Source of the DNA: Pelecanus crispus
Taxonomy: Eukaryota; Chordata; Aves; Pelecaniformes; Pelecanidae
Reading direction: 5' to 3'
Assembly: GCF_030463565.1 (NCBI RefSeq)
Contig: NC_134643.1
Location: 76,753,721-76,817,720, forward strand
Length of the DNA: 64,000 nucleotides
Numbering within the stretch: position 1 is the stretch's first letter; every line of letters begins with the position of its first letter. A program made the position numbers and the translations under genes. The notes beneath the pieces were generated by a model. The model ran no database searches, was not told the origin of the DNA, and saw nothing but the letters and a program-made list of their open reading frames with translations. Positions 22,736 through 37,500 of the stretch are shown here, piece after piece.

Positions 22736-25700
22736 TCTTAACCTTTTTCCAAGCTTTTGCTGGCATCCCTGCAAGAAAATACTGCCAAGGTCAGATACAA
22801 CAGGAGAATGGGAAGTGGGGAATGATACGTTTCTCTGCATGCTCCTCAGTAAGTTGGGCATCCCGCATTGAAGCTGGGGGACATAAAACATGGCTGCTGT
22901 TCAGGGTCAATGAAACTACAAGCAGCTAGACAGTCTTTGACCAACAGAAGGGAAGCAATAGAAAAGCCACAGGAGACAGCAAAAATACTAGGTGGACACT
23001 TGCTGGACGACCCTGGGAAACTTCTAAGCTAAGGTTCAAAACAATGAGGGGAAAAAAAGGTGTCTTTCTCCCCAGTTTCTTTCGTGCCCAGGCAAACAGC
23101 CCTTTGCTATATGGTCTCTATAAATGAACTGAACTGTATCAAAGAAATATTTGACTCTGTCATCTGTTTTTCCCTCAAAAGGAGACCGCATGCAGTTGCT
23201 GAATATTGGCAGCCTGCTTGAGCCACAGAACAGTGTATGCTCAGGTAGAGGCAGGGTGCACAGGGGATGCTCTTCAACATGAGCCAGGCAGAGCTGATAT
23301 AATTAACCTTTCCTTAGATGTTTGACACTTTCTGGGAGGATTAAAAAAAAAACCCACAGACAATTTTTCTGCTTTCTCATTCTTGGTCTGAGCTTGGGCA
23401 TTTTTGGAAGCAGATGCAAAATTAAGTTTGCTTAAGTTTTGAATGAAAACATGTCTTTGTGTCCTGTTGAGCAGTCCCCTGAGAACAGCAGCATGCTTTT
23501 TAAAAGTACCACACATTGCATCAGAACGACTCATCAGAAAGAGCTCTTCAGTTTATCCCAGCACTTAGTGTCTCCTTTTTTTTAACCCCCACAAATGAGA
23601 TCTTAAAGTAGGCACAAAGCCCACCTGAACCCACATCAAGACTCTTCAAGCAAGCAATCTCACTGCCATTGGCCTTGTTGTGAGTGCCCAACCGACTGGC
23701 TTCCCCGTGCCCTGTCTTGGACTGATGACAGAAATCAGGGTCGTCTCTCAAAGATCCTGAGTGCAAGGCTGTGCTCTCAGCGCTGGTCTCAGTCAGGCAG
23801 AGCCTCCTTCACATATCAAAATGTCATTCTAATAACACCAAGAGACTGCAGAAGGTTAACTTGTTATTTAATTTAGCATACCTTTATTGTAAGCAGCTGG
23901 CATACAGAAGATCAGAATTAGCCTTTCTTTGTATGATAAAAAGGGTGATAAAATTCACTAGGACTGAAACGAGTTTCTGCATTGGACTAAAATGCAACAG
24001 ATATGAGTAAATGTGCCACGTTTCTGTGCACACACTGTTCTCTGTGCTCTTTAAATTTGTTGTACGCGTATAAAACTTAATACTTTAAAAGGAAAATATA
24101 CATACACACGTATATATATATACTGGTGGATGTCTTAACATTTCACAAAATACTCTTTTTGGGTAATTATGCAAAGTCATTCATTGTTTAGTAGGTTTTG
24201 TAACAGACCAGTTTGACTGTAGTGGGTTAGAACATGCCAATTAAGAAGACAAAGAAACATAATTGCTTCATAAATTGGCTAATTACCATGAAGACTTTGC
24301 AACTTGGAGAGTCTGAACTGTTCTGCAATGGACAGTATGCAAGAAAAGCAATGTTCTGATTTAAATTGAAGTCTCCCTTGCTCCCAGCAGGGAAGTGTCT
24401 ATATTAACTGCAGCTCTGCTTTGAGTTTGTTACAAATGCCAGCTATATATTTATCAACATTTTTAAAGTAGTGAGCACATGAGTTGTGTTCTGAGAGTTT
24501 GAATGAAATTTGAGTCATGCTGTGTCTCTGGTATTTTAGAGAGAGAGACAACGGAGAGAGGGAGAAAGACCGGTCCCCAGCACTGCTGATTAGGGCACTC
24601 GCTCGATATAGGAAGGAGGAAGCAAGATTAGAGTGCCTGCACCAAAACACGTGCTAGTATTTTACCTTAAAAGTTCACTGAAAAAATGTTTGGCATCTTC
24701 GTACTCCACTACTTACAGAGCGATTTGAATTCTTACACAAAGACCAAAATTTGCATTGAGGCTGAGAGCCCTGGATGAAAGCAGGCATCCTTTGAGCAAG
24801 CCTGGGAAGTCCCAAGGAGCAGAGGGATTTGGCACACTCCAGAGTTACTCCCATCAACTTCCCATCCTGATTGCTGGCACTCAAGGATCCACTTAACTCT
24901 TCCTGCAAGTTTTACAGGAAGTCCCAGAGCCGAGGTTAAGGCTGCCAATTCTTTTACCAGACCAGGTCCAAAATCCACAGGCACTGTCACACTGAGCAGT
25001 CAAATGACATGCATCTGAAAATGTCACTCTCTTGTCTTTATCCATAGTCCATTCTCTGCCTGTCCTTGCTATCTAGCTTGTCACACTGCCCCTGCGGTCT
25101 ACTGCTTGGCTCCTGCGTGATTACCCTCCCCTCAATTCCCACCTTAACCACGACTCCAGGCACAGCTGAATTCATTCCACAAACTGAAGATATCCAAATC
25201 TCCTGGCAACACTGCTGGAAATCCCCTTCCATGTACACAAGAGCTCCTTGAGGACCAAGAATATATTTTTGAAGCATTTCCTTTTTCTTAAATCTTGTCT
25301 GCATGTGAGGAGGATGCAGCTGCCAGCTTGACAGGCGGGAAAGAACCACTGCAAGATGCGAGGTGCCTCTGCCAGCCTCGGGGTACCTGGGGCAATAGCA
25401 AATAGAAATAGCAAAAGCAATAGATCCCTTACAGGAATGGCAGCTATTTCCACTACTGTGTCCCAGGATGAAAGTTTGGGTGAGCTGCTCCATTCTCACT
25501 CTGCCATGAAAAAATCATAGTAAGTTTTTGCCTCTCAATTTTAAACATTAAACTGCTATTTGCCTTCCAGATGGCTTCTTTAAGAGTACAATGGGACCAT
25601 TTTCTTTCCTCAAACCTCAAGTTAGAAGAGATGATTTCCTCATACAGTCACACAATCCCAGGTGTCATGGACTTTAAGAAAACTTATATACATATGTGTT

Positions 25701-28193
25701 TCTATTTATATCCTGAAACTTCTGGTAAAATCACAGGAGTTGGCATCATTGGTTCTTGGGTTACCTGTACTCTTTTTCATGTGAGGACAAAGCTTTATGC
25801 ACCTTGTCTTTGATTTCACTCCAGACACAATTACTCCTTTGTTGGTCACAGAATTGAATAATTATAGCTCCATAAAGTTCAGCATGTCCTTTATTTTCAT
25901 TGAATGGAGCTGACTCAGTTCACAAATGAGATCTTGGCTCTTAAAATCAGTTCACCAAAAGCTTCAACACAGTCTGTGCCATGGGGAAAATACTGGAAAA
26001 GATTGGAGACCTCTGCTCTGGTTATATCTGGATAGCTGCTGTCAGAGCTCATCATCCTTGGGATAGTAGCGTAATGGGAAGGCTAAGCATGTATTTTCCA
26101 TCACAAATGCCATTAGGAGCATCAGAATAGAGGCTCTGATAACAAACTCAATAGCCATAGCTCATATGAGTCACAAAACAGCTAAAAAGACTACTAGAGA
26201 GAGTTATCCAGAAAAGCACTTAATTAAGAAGAGCTAAAAGTGGCTACTGCTCCCTTAGGAGAATCAGAGAGTACCGTGTTGCAGGTGGATTATCAAGGTA
26301 CATCAAAGATTAGAAGACTGGTAGTTATTAGGGCAAAAAGACACATTTGTGCCCCCAAAACTGAGATGCCCAATTAGGAGCACAGGCAATGGAGAGAGAA
26401 GCTCCTCCAAGGAACAAACCAAAACTCAGATGGGATGAGCTGGGGCCAACATTCTCATAAGGAATACATTCCTAGTGTCTGCATCCTCCAGTTCAGTGTG
26501 TGAACTTCACCTAAGGCCCTAGTTAATCTGTTTTAGTTAGAGATGCCACTCAGTTAAAGGCATTGCAGTCATACCTGTAAAAAGGTGCTTGCCGTGGTAT
26601 GCTTCAGTCTTCTTCACATCTTACAAACTCAGCTAATACAAGAGTTTTATACTACATCTGCTCCCCCATTTTGAGTAGTACCAATGGAATTATGTGTCTC
26701 TATATGTACATCATGCCATAGAAATGTATGACATACTAGATGATGATAAAAGGAGACAAAACCAGTGTAAACCGTCTGGTTAAAATAAAAGTGTTCCTCT
26801 TCTCAATCTTTTAAATTCTTACCACTTGCCCCATTGTACTTTACTGGCACGAGTAATGCAGAGCTGATATTTTGATAATGACTCTTGGTGCAGATCTTTC
26901 ATGGAGCTAATTTCATAGCTCATGGCTGGAGCTAAAGCAGTTTATGAAAGGAAAAATGCTTTGCTGAGTACTTTTAAAACTCCCGCAGAACTGAGGATGG
27001 TCACATCCAAAAACGGTCCTTACTGAGGCAGAAAAGCTGAGCTTGCGCCTGCCCCGCTCCAGCGGCTCACGGGAGGAGATGAAGGCTTCCCCGCAGTAGC
27101 CAGCGGCAGCAGCAGGCCCAGGGTTGACACATCTCCTGAATCTGCTTGCAGAGTGCTGATAAGGAAATGCACAGCGCCCTGGCAGAAAGCCCAGGCTGGA
27201 TTGGCTTTGACAGGCCACTGGAGTTACTTCCTTGCGATTTATACCTTCAAGACCAACACGTCACAGAGGAGGAAATGCAAAGACAAGCTTGCAAGGACAA
27301 GGTCACCGTGCTTGCCAGTAGCAAAGGCAGAAATAGGAACAACGCTCCGTTCTGTCCCAACACCATAATTATTCTGAATAACTTTAACATTAGGACACTG
27401 GTGGGCAAAAATGATGACAATTAAAAGACAACAACTACTGGAATATAAAGTGGAGAAGTTATGAAAGAAAGTTTTCAGAAAATGACAAGGAAATGAGAAG
27501 GTTGTTTAACGGTGGGTGAAAGAGGAGCCTGGGCAGGAACTGATCATACTTCTGAGACCAGCATGAATATGAAAGAAAAATCTGCAAGAAAGGAAATTTT
27601 AGATGAATGACTCATTCGGTACTCATTTCAGGCAGGGGAAATGACAGTCTGCAGTGAGAACCGGTTGGTCATTTCTCCAGCTCCACAGCAGCCTGAAACG
27701 TGAATGCCACAACTGCAGCTCATGAGGAGAGCCCAGGCCTCCCGAGAGACGTGGCTGTCCTGAAGCTCTGGAGGTATAAGTCCCACCCTTGAGGGACTCT
27801 GAATGAAGGATTTCCTGCTGCTAGACCATGCACTACAGAGCCCAAAACACTTGGCATAACCCATGCGAAGTGAAAGTCAAAGTCAAGAGTTATTAGTATG
27901 TGCAGCCACAAATGCACAACTGAAATAAGCCAACCAGTGGCAGTAAAACTGCAGTAAATAAAAGAAACGGAGCCAAGAGACTGGGAAAGGGGTACCCCTC
28001 TTCTCCCCTTCCCTCAGGAGGAGGCCAAAGGCTGGTGCAAGTCTTTCTGAGGTTAAGGGGAACAGCTGTGTATTATTAGCAAGCCCCTCTGACTCCTTTA
28101 TTTCTAACTCAGCTCTTAATAGCATAGTAGCAGTGTAATTTAAGGGAGAACAGGAAGCATGTAAGAAAACCAAAGGCGGGCTTTTCAGGGCCC

Positions 28194-28236
28194 TTCTTTT
28201 TTTTTTTTTTCTTTTCTTTTTTTTTTTTTTTTTTTT
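28194..28236 (+). repeat. Poly-T tract with C interruptions
   Basis: Forty-three bases of T interrupted by a few C, followed by a G-rich stretch (ggagggggggtgtg). Read on the other strand it encodes an artificial poly-Lys frame. Length polymorphism or sequencing error is likely here. Confidence 0.95.
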
Positions 28237-31200
28237 GGAGGGGGGGTGTGTCATCCAGGGTGCTTCAAAGACTGTTCATATGAGTGCAGAAGGTAACAGA
28301 AAGGCAACCACTCACAGAGAATGGAAGCGGTAACAGCAGCAGAAAATTCTGGTTTAATGAATGCAAACTGTCCATGTGACTATAAAGCCCTTAATTGTAA
28401 AGAGTCAGTAATTATCAACAAATAAGTAATAAGAGGAAAAATCTCTGTGGTGAGTGTTCAGCTCAATCCTCTCATCCATCCTTCATGTATTTAAAACCAA
28501 ATAGACTGATTGCTATTTCCTCTGTTAAGAAACTGTGAGTAAGCGAAGAGGCAGGGTAGGGCACAGCCCTTCAAATCAGTGGAAAATGAACCTGCTCAGG
28601 CGCAAGTGATGGTGGGTTGAAATGGTCACCAGAATTTTCCTTGGCTGTCAGGGGAGAGGGGGAAGGTTCAAGGGGGGACAAGAGTTTGGACCAAGGACTG
28701 CTGGTCTAGACAGTCACTCTTTCCTATCTGCAGTTTAGCTAATATTCAACCATTGAATAAACAAAGCCATGCGACTGGTATGGCCTTTTATTTGATGAGG
28801 GAATCATTAGCAAGTGTATGTCTTTCCGAGGCCTCTCTTACCTGCAAAGCCACTTTGGGATTGTGAGAAGGATGCATTTGTGAATCTTGGTTAATAAAAT
28901 GTCTCCCACAGCTCTTGAGTGGTCAAGGGTACAAAACAGCCCCCAGGTTAGTGGTGCTTTAATAATCTACTTCTGAAGGGCAAAACAATCTACCACTAGC
29001 AGATAGAAGAGTTTTTGACAAACAGCCTATTTCCCTTTCTTCTAACCTTTTCAGGAGCACATACAGAAAGATGTTAGGTTTCTGTTTGGTGCATTGATAG
29101 AAAAACACAGTCTGGTTTTGTAAAGGCTTCATTTGCTGATGTGGTCCCTATTGCTTTGCTAATACCCTTTTTGCTTCAAAAAGCAGGAAAGGGAGCTTCA
29201 CCATCCGTATTTTACAAAAGAGCTGGGGTTAACAGGCATTAATACAAGTCATGACCAACTATTGAATTGCTTTGCGTGGCACCAGACAGCTTATACGAGA
29301 TAGAACTCTATTTTCTTTAAAATCCACATTGTTTCACACGTGCACAAAGTGTGATTTAAATTTCAGTTTATAATTAACACACAAAACCCTTCCTAAATTA
29401 CAAACAGAACATAAAACTAATGGAGGACATTGTACAACCGAATAAGGGACTCTTGGGGTTCTTCACCCTTCCAGTTCTTATTGATCTCCTTTCTTATTGC
29501 TGCTGCTTCTTCCAAACTAAGTTAACATTTTCACATGTTGTGTGGTTTTATGTCCATGTCCACTGCCGTTGCCTCTGCCTGCCTCCACTGGGTGTGCAGC
29601 TCGCAGCAAAGGAAAGGGTTAAGGATGCTGGCCCAGAAAGCAGCACTGCTGCCACTCCCCATTAATTGAGGACAGACAGGGGAGTGATTGCTGGGGCAAG
29701 AGATAAGGCAGATTCCTGCCTGCCTGGAGACACCCAACCCCCAGGAACAGAGGACAGTGAGGGGCTGGCAGAGGGACTGAGGAGCTGAGAGCACTTGTGC
29801 GCAGGGCTATCCCACCCTGCCACTGAACTGATCTCGCATTGTGATGGCCCTATGCTTGAAAAGCCTCAAAATCAGTCATTGTGCCGCGTTTATGTCCACA
29901 TAAAACCACTCTCCGGTTTATGAAGTGACTTACCCCTCTCTTTTCCCACTGAAGCCTGGCCTACCTCCTGGTGCTCTCCAACAGCCTGGTTTCCTACTCC
30001 AGAATCTGAATTTTTTTACCATCTCCTTAAACTGAAATTTCCTTTCTTGCATTTTTCTTGTCTTTGTATGTGGAAGCCAACAACTAAACACGCTTTGTCT
30101 TAACTAAGGTACAAAAGTTCCCAGTAACAGTTAGGATATTTTGCAACTTGCAATGGCCTTCCAGGAATACTAAGTTAAACACAGGGACATGTTTATCACT
30201 CTCTAACAGCATATAAACTATTTAAAGTGACATAATGCTTTATAGAAGTCAGCAACTGTTGCTAGTATGCCATGGGGGGCTATAAGAAGGAGGCTCCCAT
30301 GGATTTTAGCCCAACTCAGAGCGTTTCTCTTAGTTCCACCCAACAAATGTCAACTATTAAAACCACTGGAGCAACAGCTTCATCTACATTTCATTGTCTG
30401 CGCTTTGAGCAAAGGTTCTGTGTAGTCTGTAATCAAAGTAAGCTTCGTCTATCAAATGCTTATGGTCACAAGCAGAATTTTCAGGAACTTTTTCTAAGAT
30501 GTATGTGATATATATGATATATGTGAGTAAAACATATGGCCATTTTATGGGTAAGCAATTAATTTATGATGGCACAATTAGAAAGTTGCAGCAATCGGAA
30601 TCAAAATAACACACTACAAACACAAATGAACTCTGAGAAATTTCAGCAAGAGGCAATCTAGACAAATCTGTGCTGTAGGCAAGGACTGCCTTTATTGTTT
30701 ACTTCCCACTCAGGTTCTCAAACTATCACATCGCATCTTCCCATTTGGACAATGGGAACAGTATGCTAATCTGTTCCTTTGATAAGAACCTAATTCTGCA
30801 CTGTCTGCCCAGTAGACAAATATTCCAGGAACTTAATCCAAAACCCACTGAAATCAAAATACATTATTTAAGCGGTAATCTATCAAGGTCTTGGTGTAAC
30901 GTACAACACGGTATGAACTAGGATGATGGAGTTAAATCTTAAGTGAAGGCTATAGAAATGCAAGACTTCATTAAGGCTAAAGAACAAAAAGATGAGAGAA
31001 AATAGGATCTTTGCTTTTGGAACCTGAAAGTTAAAAAAGACTCCAAAAATCTTAAAAACATATGGAAAATTATTAGCCCTTTACACCATGCTCTAACATG
31101 CATTTTCTTCCCTGAAATAACAAAGTAAATTGAGTGTTTTCAGTAAAGAGTAAGAACCATTCATGATCTCCTACAATTCCTTTTTGTACCATCTGTGCTT

Positions 31201-31514
31201 CGAGCCTTTATAATGTATGAATAGGAGATTGAAGTGCTAAGCTAGTTCTTCACCAAGAAAAAAGATGCATGTTAGGCTAAACAAGGTTCTTTTCCTATTT
31301 AACATATACATCCCAATTAGCTGTAAAATAGGACTTTCGCTCTGTTAATTACACGTGCAATCACAATTCATGTTATTGACATGAAAGAGTATATAATAAT
31401 TGCACAGCAAACTCAAGTGGGTGTTTTCCAACCTTCTCCCTAAAAAGTTAAAGGTTTCTAAACTTCATACATCTCTCTCATGAAAGTTATACACTTTCAT
31501 TACAAAACCATGCC

Positions 31515-31532
31515 TTTTTTTTTTTTTTTTTT
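31515..31532 (+). repeat. T18 homopolymer
   Basis: Eighteen uninterrupted T residues. A prime spot for slippage; no associated retroelement is recognised. Confidence 0.95.
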
Positions 31533-34500
31533 CCCATTTTACTTGCCTGGTTTGTGCATCTTGGTATGGAAATGTTACGTTTCTTGTAGAAGTCTGCAAA
31601 ACACAAGTACTGTTTCTGCCTCTCAGAACAGCCTGCTTTTGTTCCCCGATAACAGTACCGCTTTTTTTTTAGCTCAGATACTAGGTACTGGAGGGTGAGA
31701 AAAGAAATCCTTAGACATCCTACCAAAAACTCTGCTGTACTTTGATTCTGCACAGCATCACAGCACAAAAACATGTAGTAGAACAAGCATCCACAGCTGC
31801 TTCGGTGCTTGGGGTGAAACATTTTTTAAAAGCCAGGAATATGATTTCTGGAGCTATTGTCATTTCAGTGTCTGACATACCATTGCGCACCACTACAAAG
31901 CTGAATGAAAATTTGAGGTTCGTCTCTCAGGGTTCAGCCTAGCGTTAGCTCTGTGATTTGAAACAGCCACAGAGCTGAAGTGGAAGCTGTGGAAGGTAAA
32001 TCTTTCCGATGGGATTTCTACCACATCTTTCCTCAGCCAGGAATCGCCCTTTTGCTGAGTGCAAGCAGGACAATGAGCAGTTTGGCTTTGTTTTGCATGC
32101 CATGGAAACCCTAACTCCCTCCTGGGAGAGGATCTCTGTAAGAGGAGAAGCTGCTATTAGCATCTGTAATCAAACGGTACAGCCAGAGAAACAAGCAGCC
32201 TCTTCAAGGAAGAGCCTTGCACCCTGTGTTTTACACCACTCACCCCAGGCAGCTCCTCATCCTTAATTTAAGTTTGGCTGAGTTAAATGGAGCAAAGCCC
32301 ACTCTATCTGCATGCACAGAAAATATTTTACCTACTAACAGAACCAGTCGCACTTTCCATATTCTCTTTGGTTTTTTTCTTCCTGCCCTCACTGTGTTAA
32401 ATCTAACAAAAATTACTGTAAAATATATTTTAAGTGAAAAGTGAATCAAAAAGGCTAGAATATGAAAAACACGCCCTGCTGTGAAATCAAAGGACATTAC
32501 TCGCAGAGTGTGTAACAAATGTTTTGAAAAGCACTGAGTCAGGCTTAGTGGCCAAATGTAAACAAGGTCCGGGAAATACGTCCAGCATTGCTCCATCTGT
32601 CATTCAAACCCCACGCTGTTCCCAGCCCAGCTCTGACTTCAGGCGGGGTACTGATCCACTGCCTGCCAGGGACTAACAAAAAATATTCTTTTCCAAAATG
32701 TCTGTCTTCAACAATATTGGATATTAAGTGGTTTCTTTGGTGGTTTTTTTTTACTCCATAACATCAAACATTGTCTACTAAGGAATGCTGGACAACAGCC
32801 CGGCTGGAATAATGTGATTTAGAGGGTCGAATCCTGCAGTCTCAGAGCAGAAGCATTCCGGTACTTTTGCATGAGCATTTGAAAGCCCACAGGGAAACAA
32901 CAGAGAGGCTGAGAAGGGGGATAGCCCTGCCAGATAATACACAGGCACCCTCAAGCCACAGCAACAGGCCATCAGTAACCACCGCCTGATTACAGAACTT
33001 TTCATTCATGACTGCGTGTGATTGCATCTCTGGGACTTGTCTTGTATCATCTTGTTTACAGTCCCCTTATTTGGACAAAAGCTGGCTCCCAACCCCGGAC
33101 TCTTTCTGCTGTATTAAAGGCGGGTGTCACAGGGCTGACGGTGGATCTGTTCATAGCAGGAGGTTTTCTGGCCCTGACTCATCAGCCACTCTGCATGTGG
33201 GTCTGATCACAGGCGTAGGCTGTCCTTGGCATGGTTTGGATGGTTTGCCAAGCCAAGTGGATGCAAGGGCTTTGCTGAGTTCATCTCCGTTATCTCCAGG
33301 CTTTGTCAGGTACACAGCCTTGTCTTGTACAGCCCTTCCTCTCAAATCTCGCCTGAGTTATAACTAAAGAGGTAACCACCTTCAGATGCTGCAAAGAGGG
33401 AACTGAGGGGGGTATCGATACCATCCAGACTTCAAACGTGTCATCAGTCCATAGACCAAAGCAAATCTGCCTCACTGGTCAGCCGCATGGGGATCCTCCC
33501 TCAGCACTGCCCATATCCGAATTTACAACTTTGCTGTTCACCTTAGCCCACATTTGCCTCTGAAATAGGTTCTCACTCATTCCTCCTGCCACAGGTGCTG
33601 GTACCTGACTAGTGTCTAAAATCACCTCCCCTAGTGGAAGGCAAGTCTGTTATTCGCTACGATGCTAAGTGGGTTGCTGGGAAGGTATCATCTGTTGCCT
33701 CTGTGATGCAAACTGGGTTGCTATGGTGTTGAACCTCCTGATTTTTTTTTTTTACACTTGTCAGGCTTAACCGTCTACCTGGCACTGGCACGGTAACATC
33801 AAAATCAAAGGGAGTAAAGATAAAACCATTAAGGGACAAATATGAATTATTAATAATAATAAGCTAGCATGTGCCAGCCAGACATATTAAATAAAAAGCT
33901 CAAGTTGCATCAGCTTAAAACCAGTGTGGTTTTGGGTTGGATTTTTTTTGCCAGCATCATAGCATAAACAACAAAGCACTGGAAAATAAACCCTAAAACG
34001 CTAATTGGAGTATCCATCTTTAAATCCCAGTGATGAGGCTTTTCAGCTTGTCTCCTGAGGGAAGGAAGACTAAGGAGGATCATGCTGTCTATCCCATCCT
34101 GTCTTAATCTCTTCCTTCCTCCTCCTTCCATAAATGTTGAACTGCTTGACCACTTTCAACCAACTTGACAGAAGACAGAGATGAGGTTCCCAGAAGTTTC
34201 ATGACACAGGGACTGGGTAGAGGAGAGAGACCTTGTAATGTCCTGAGTGATGGAAAGGCTGATTAACTCACCCCATACTAGACCTCAGAGAATCTACAGA
34301 TGACAGAGCCATTAGAAGTGAAACCTATTACTTCTCCCATTCGTGGAACAACTTGGTTTTTCTTGAAGCACAGTCCCCATCATGTGTATCTTGATAAATG
34401 CCTTTATTAACATATTTTAACCAGACCTGTCAACTGGCTACAGATTTCTAAGTTGTTCATCCCTGTGCAGTATAGCCATCTCAGTATGCAGTAGTCCACC

Positions 34501-37500
34501 CTTATGGCTGATCCCAGAAATCACTTAATTATTTTTCTAGGCCTTTACCACTACCTAAGTGAAACACACGTGATGTGATGCTACTAAGTAGTGGAAATAA
34601 ATCTGTCTCTTGCTACTTAGAGTTTATTCTGCTTTCCCATGTTGGCTTCTGTGTCATCTCTGTGCACTGCACACATCAGAACAAGCCCCTGAGAGCTGAA
34701 CACTGAACTGTAGTTTGGTAACTTGGGCAGGGACCACCTATTCATATGGAAAAGAAGAGCCATAGGTGTGGGATGGTAACTAACTGAATTTGTCCATTTG
34801 CAACCAAAGGAGGATTCGAGCCGATTTAAACATAAAAGACTCTATATCTCATTTACCAGGCCATCTGGCTTGCTGATCAGGAACCGACACACAGAAATAA
34901 AGAGCCAAAAATTAAAATACACTCTCACACTATTGGCTCTTGCATTTCATCCGCATTAAGATAAAGAAGAATTAATTTTGAAAATCCATAATGCAAAACC
35001 AGTATTTCCTTGAGAGATACAGATGTCTGAAAAAAGCTTTCTAATTAAAGTGCTCAAATAACAAAAGCCATCTTTCACATTTGGTTTGTACATCCATCAT
35101 AGATGCATGCTTACTGAACGTAAAGTTGGTGAATGAAAAATTGTTTCTACCACTGACGTCTTGGATTTACAGATCAGCAGTAGGAGAAATTTTCCAGTGT
35201 CTCCATCGTGACACAGATTCACTGGAGTTCACATACTCCAAGGAAAGACACTGATTTTGTGGAAAGATGTTACTACAACCAGAGGACCAAGCAGGCTTAT
35301 CTTTGCTTGCTGGCTACCTCCCTGGTTCTCCTGGTACCCAGCACCTTGTATATTCCTCAATAAATTAGTAGAAGTCCTGCTCCTTAGGCTGACCAGCTGC
35401 TGGTTCCTTATATGTCAGATGGGATCCTTTTGTTTTAAATGTCTTCTGTGGACAACTTTGCACTAGATGGTTTGTTTTGAAGATGTACATTTTCTTAAGT
35501 GCTTTTTCAAGGTTGTATATTCTGCTTTGCAGCTGCTGGAGTACAAAGGAGCACCACTCATCCCAGTTTCTCCAAAATCCCATCCCAAGTGCTACGGAGT
35601 CCTTATCCCCATCCATGGGGGGTCCTAGAAGAGAGTCCCCAGCCGAACTCCCACCACTCATTCTGTGGGCCATGCTGCACCAGACAGGGTAGATGGCAGG
35701 ATAGAGGGCAGTACTACTCAGCCTTGGCAGCAGGAGGGTCATGTAGTATTTGGTGGCTTAGGTACCAGTGCCACTTGCCACATGCTAGACTGGGAGTCCT
35801 CTGTGTCCTGCAGCCACAGCAGAACAAGATGGTGACAAGGTCCTCCCACCGGGACTGAGACAGCTCTAGGCTCCTACAGCTCCCAGCAAGAACAAGATGC
35901 AGTGGGTGTGAATTAGGTGTCTATAGCCAATACCATTCAACTGTTATTATGCCCCATATCTTGCACAAATGTTTCATCTTCTGTGTAGCTTGCCTGGACA
36001 CATCCTGACTGTGGTGTATAACACACTTAGAGATACTCTGTTTTGCCACTTCTTCTTGGTCCTTCCTCCCCTGTGCCACTTCGATATTTCCCCCAGCCAC
36101 AAGCAGTCATGGACACGATTTCACCTCACTAAACCTCACCGTGCCCAAAGGCAGAAGCTATTTTTTTCCAATTTGCTTCTGGAAGCCAATCCATCTTAGA
36201 GCTGAATGAGGGACAGCAAATCTGCTTATCCACCGCATGCAGAGGGATGGTATATCACCGTGAAAATATGAAGCAAGGATGCTGGTCAGAATTCACCTTG
36301 CTAAGTATATCTTCATGCTGGAGGCCATCACGTTCAGGCTCAGGTCACTCAGGCAGTCCAGTTATTCTGGGATCCCTACATCCTAATGGGGTTAGGTGGT
36401 GTGGACGTTAAAAAGCTCCAAGCGCTGTCTCCTCCATGCAGTAAACCACAGTGCACTGCAAGCGCTCATTCTCCATATGAGGTTATCTCTCACAGGCCGG
36501 TGTCACAGTCTATATACCACTATGTGACAACCTGCCTCCATCCATTCATGTACATACACAGCCTGCGTGGAAAAGACTAGCTGTTCTGGCACAGGGAACC
36601 ACAGAAAAGCTGAGACTGCTGCTGTCACTGGGGTCGTGCTGCAAGGGACTCAGTCCTGGCTCCCTCAGACAACCCCAGGAGCCAGATGTGCACCCCAGCA
36701 CATCCCCCCGGCACAACCCTCTCTCACATGCTGAGAAAGAAAATGCTTGAGAGGGCTCAGTGAAATGCAAATTTAGCTGGTTCGAAAAGAAAATGAAAGT
36801 CAGAGGGTTTGCACAGGAAACAGCCTGGGGGCGGGGAAAGGAGACTGAATGCCTTTCATTGAAATGCAAAGTAGAAATTTTCCTTCTCAGGAAGAGCAAA
36901 AACGTCCTCAGGCTGATAATTTTTTAAGGGAGCAGAAGAGTAACTGGTAGCAAGACCAATGCTAGGTTAGTTCTGAGAAACAGTGTGAGCTAAATCATCC
37001 CTTGTGTATTCTTGCAAATGCAGCCCCGCTGCATGACACTTTCTGGTTTTGTCATCACTGCTGGTTTTGAATACATGGGGAAAGAAAAAGCCTACTGAGA
37101 TTTAATGAGAGTAGAAATGATGCAAACAGGAATCCATCCAAACTGATACCAGCATGTCTGAAGCACATGCAGTAATTGCCATCTGCCCATGTTCCCCATT
37201 AGCTTTAGTCATTCATCTCTTCAGCTGCCTGTGCTCTGCCGCTTCTTGGTGGCTGAACCTCTTACATATAAAACTGACAAATGCAGAGGCCCCTACTGCA
37301 GAACGCATGGACGGCTGCTTCACAGACGACCATCTTGCCATCCTTAGAAGCATTTTTAGCTTTGTCAGGCTGTGTTCGAGTGGATTCATCTTACCCAGCA
37401 GATGAGAAAAAAACGGGAATGGGTTTGACAGGCAGAAACAAAAGATGATTCGGCTTAGTCTGAAAAAGAGATGCGCTGATTCAACCAGCGGAGAGTGTTA

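Noticed and set aside
25038..25499. 153-codon minus-strand frame
   Set aside because: No domain, no codon pattern I can defend and an overlapping frame on the same strand; likely chance.
27883..28254. Lys/Arg-rich 123-codon minus-strand frame
   Set aside because: Its N-terminus is an artefact of the poly-T tract at 28194-28236.
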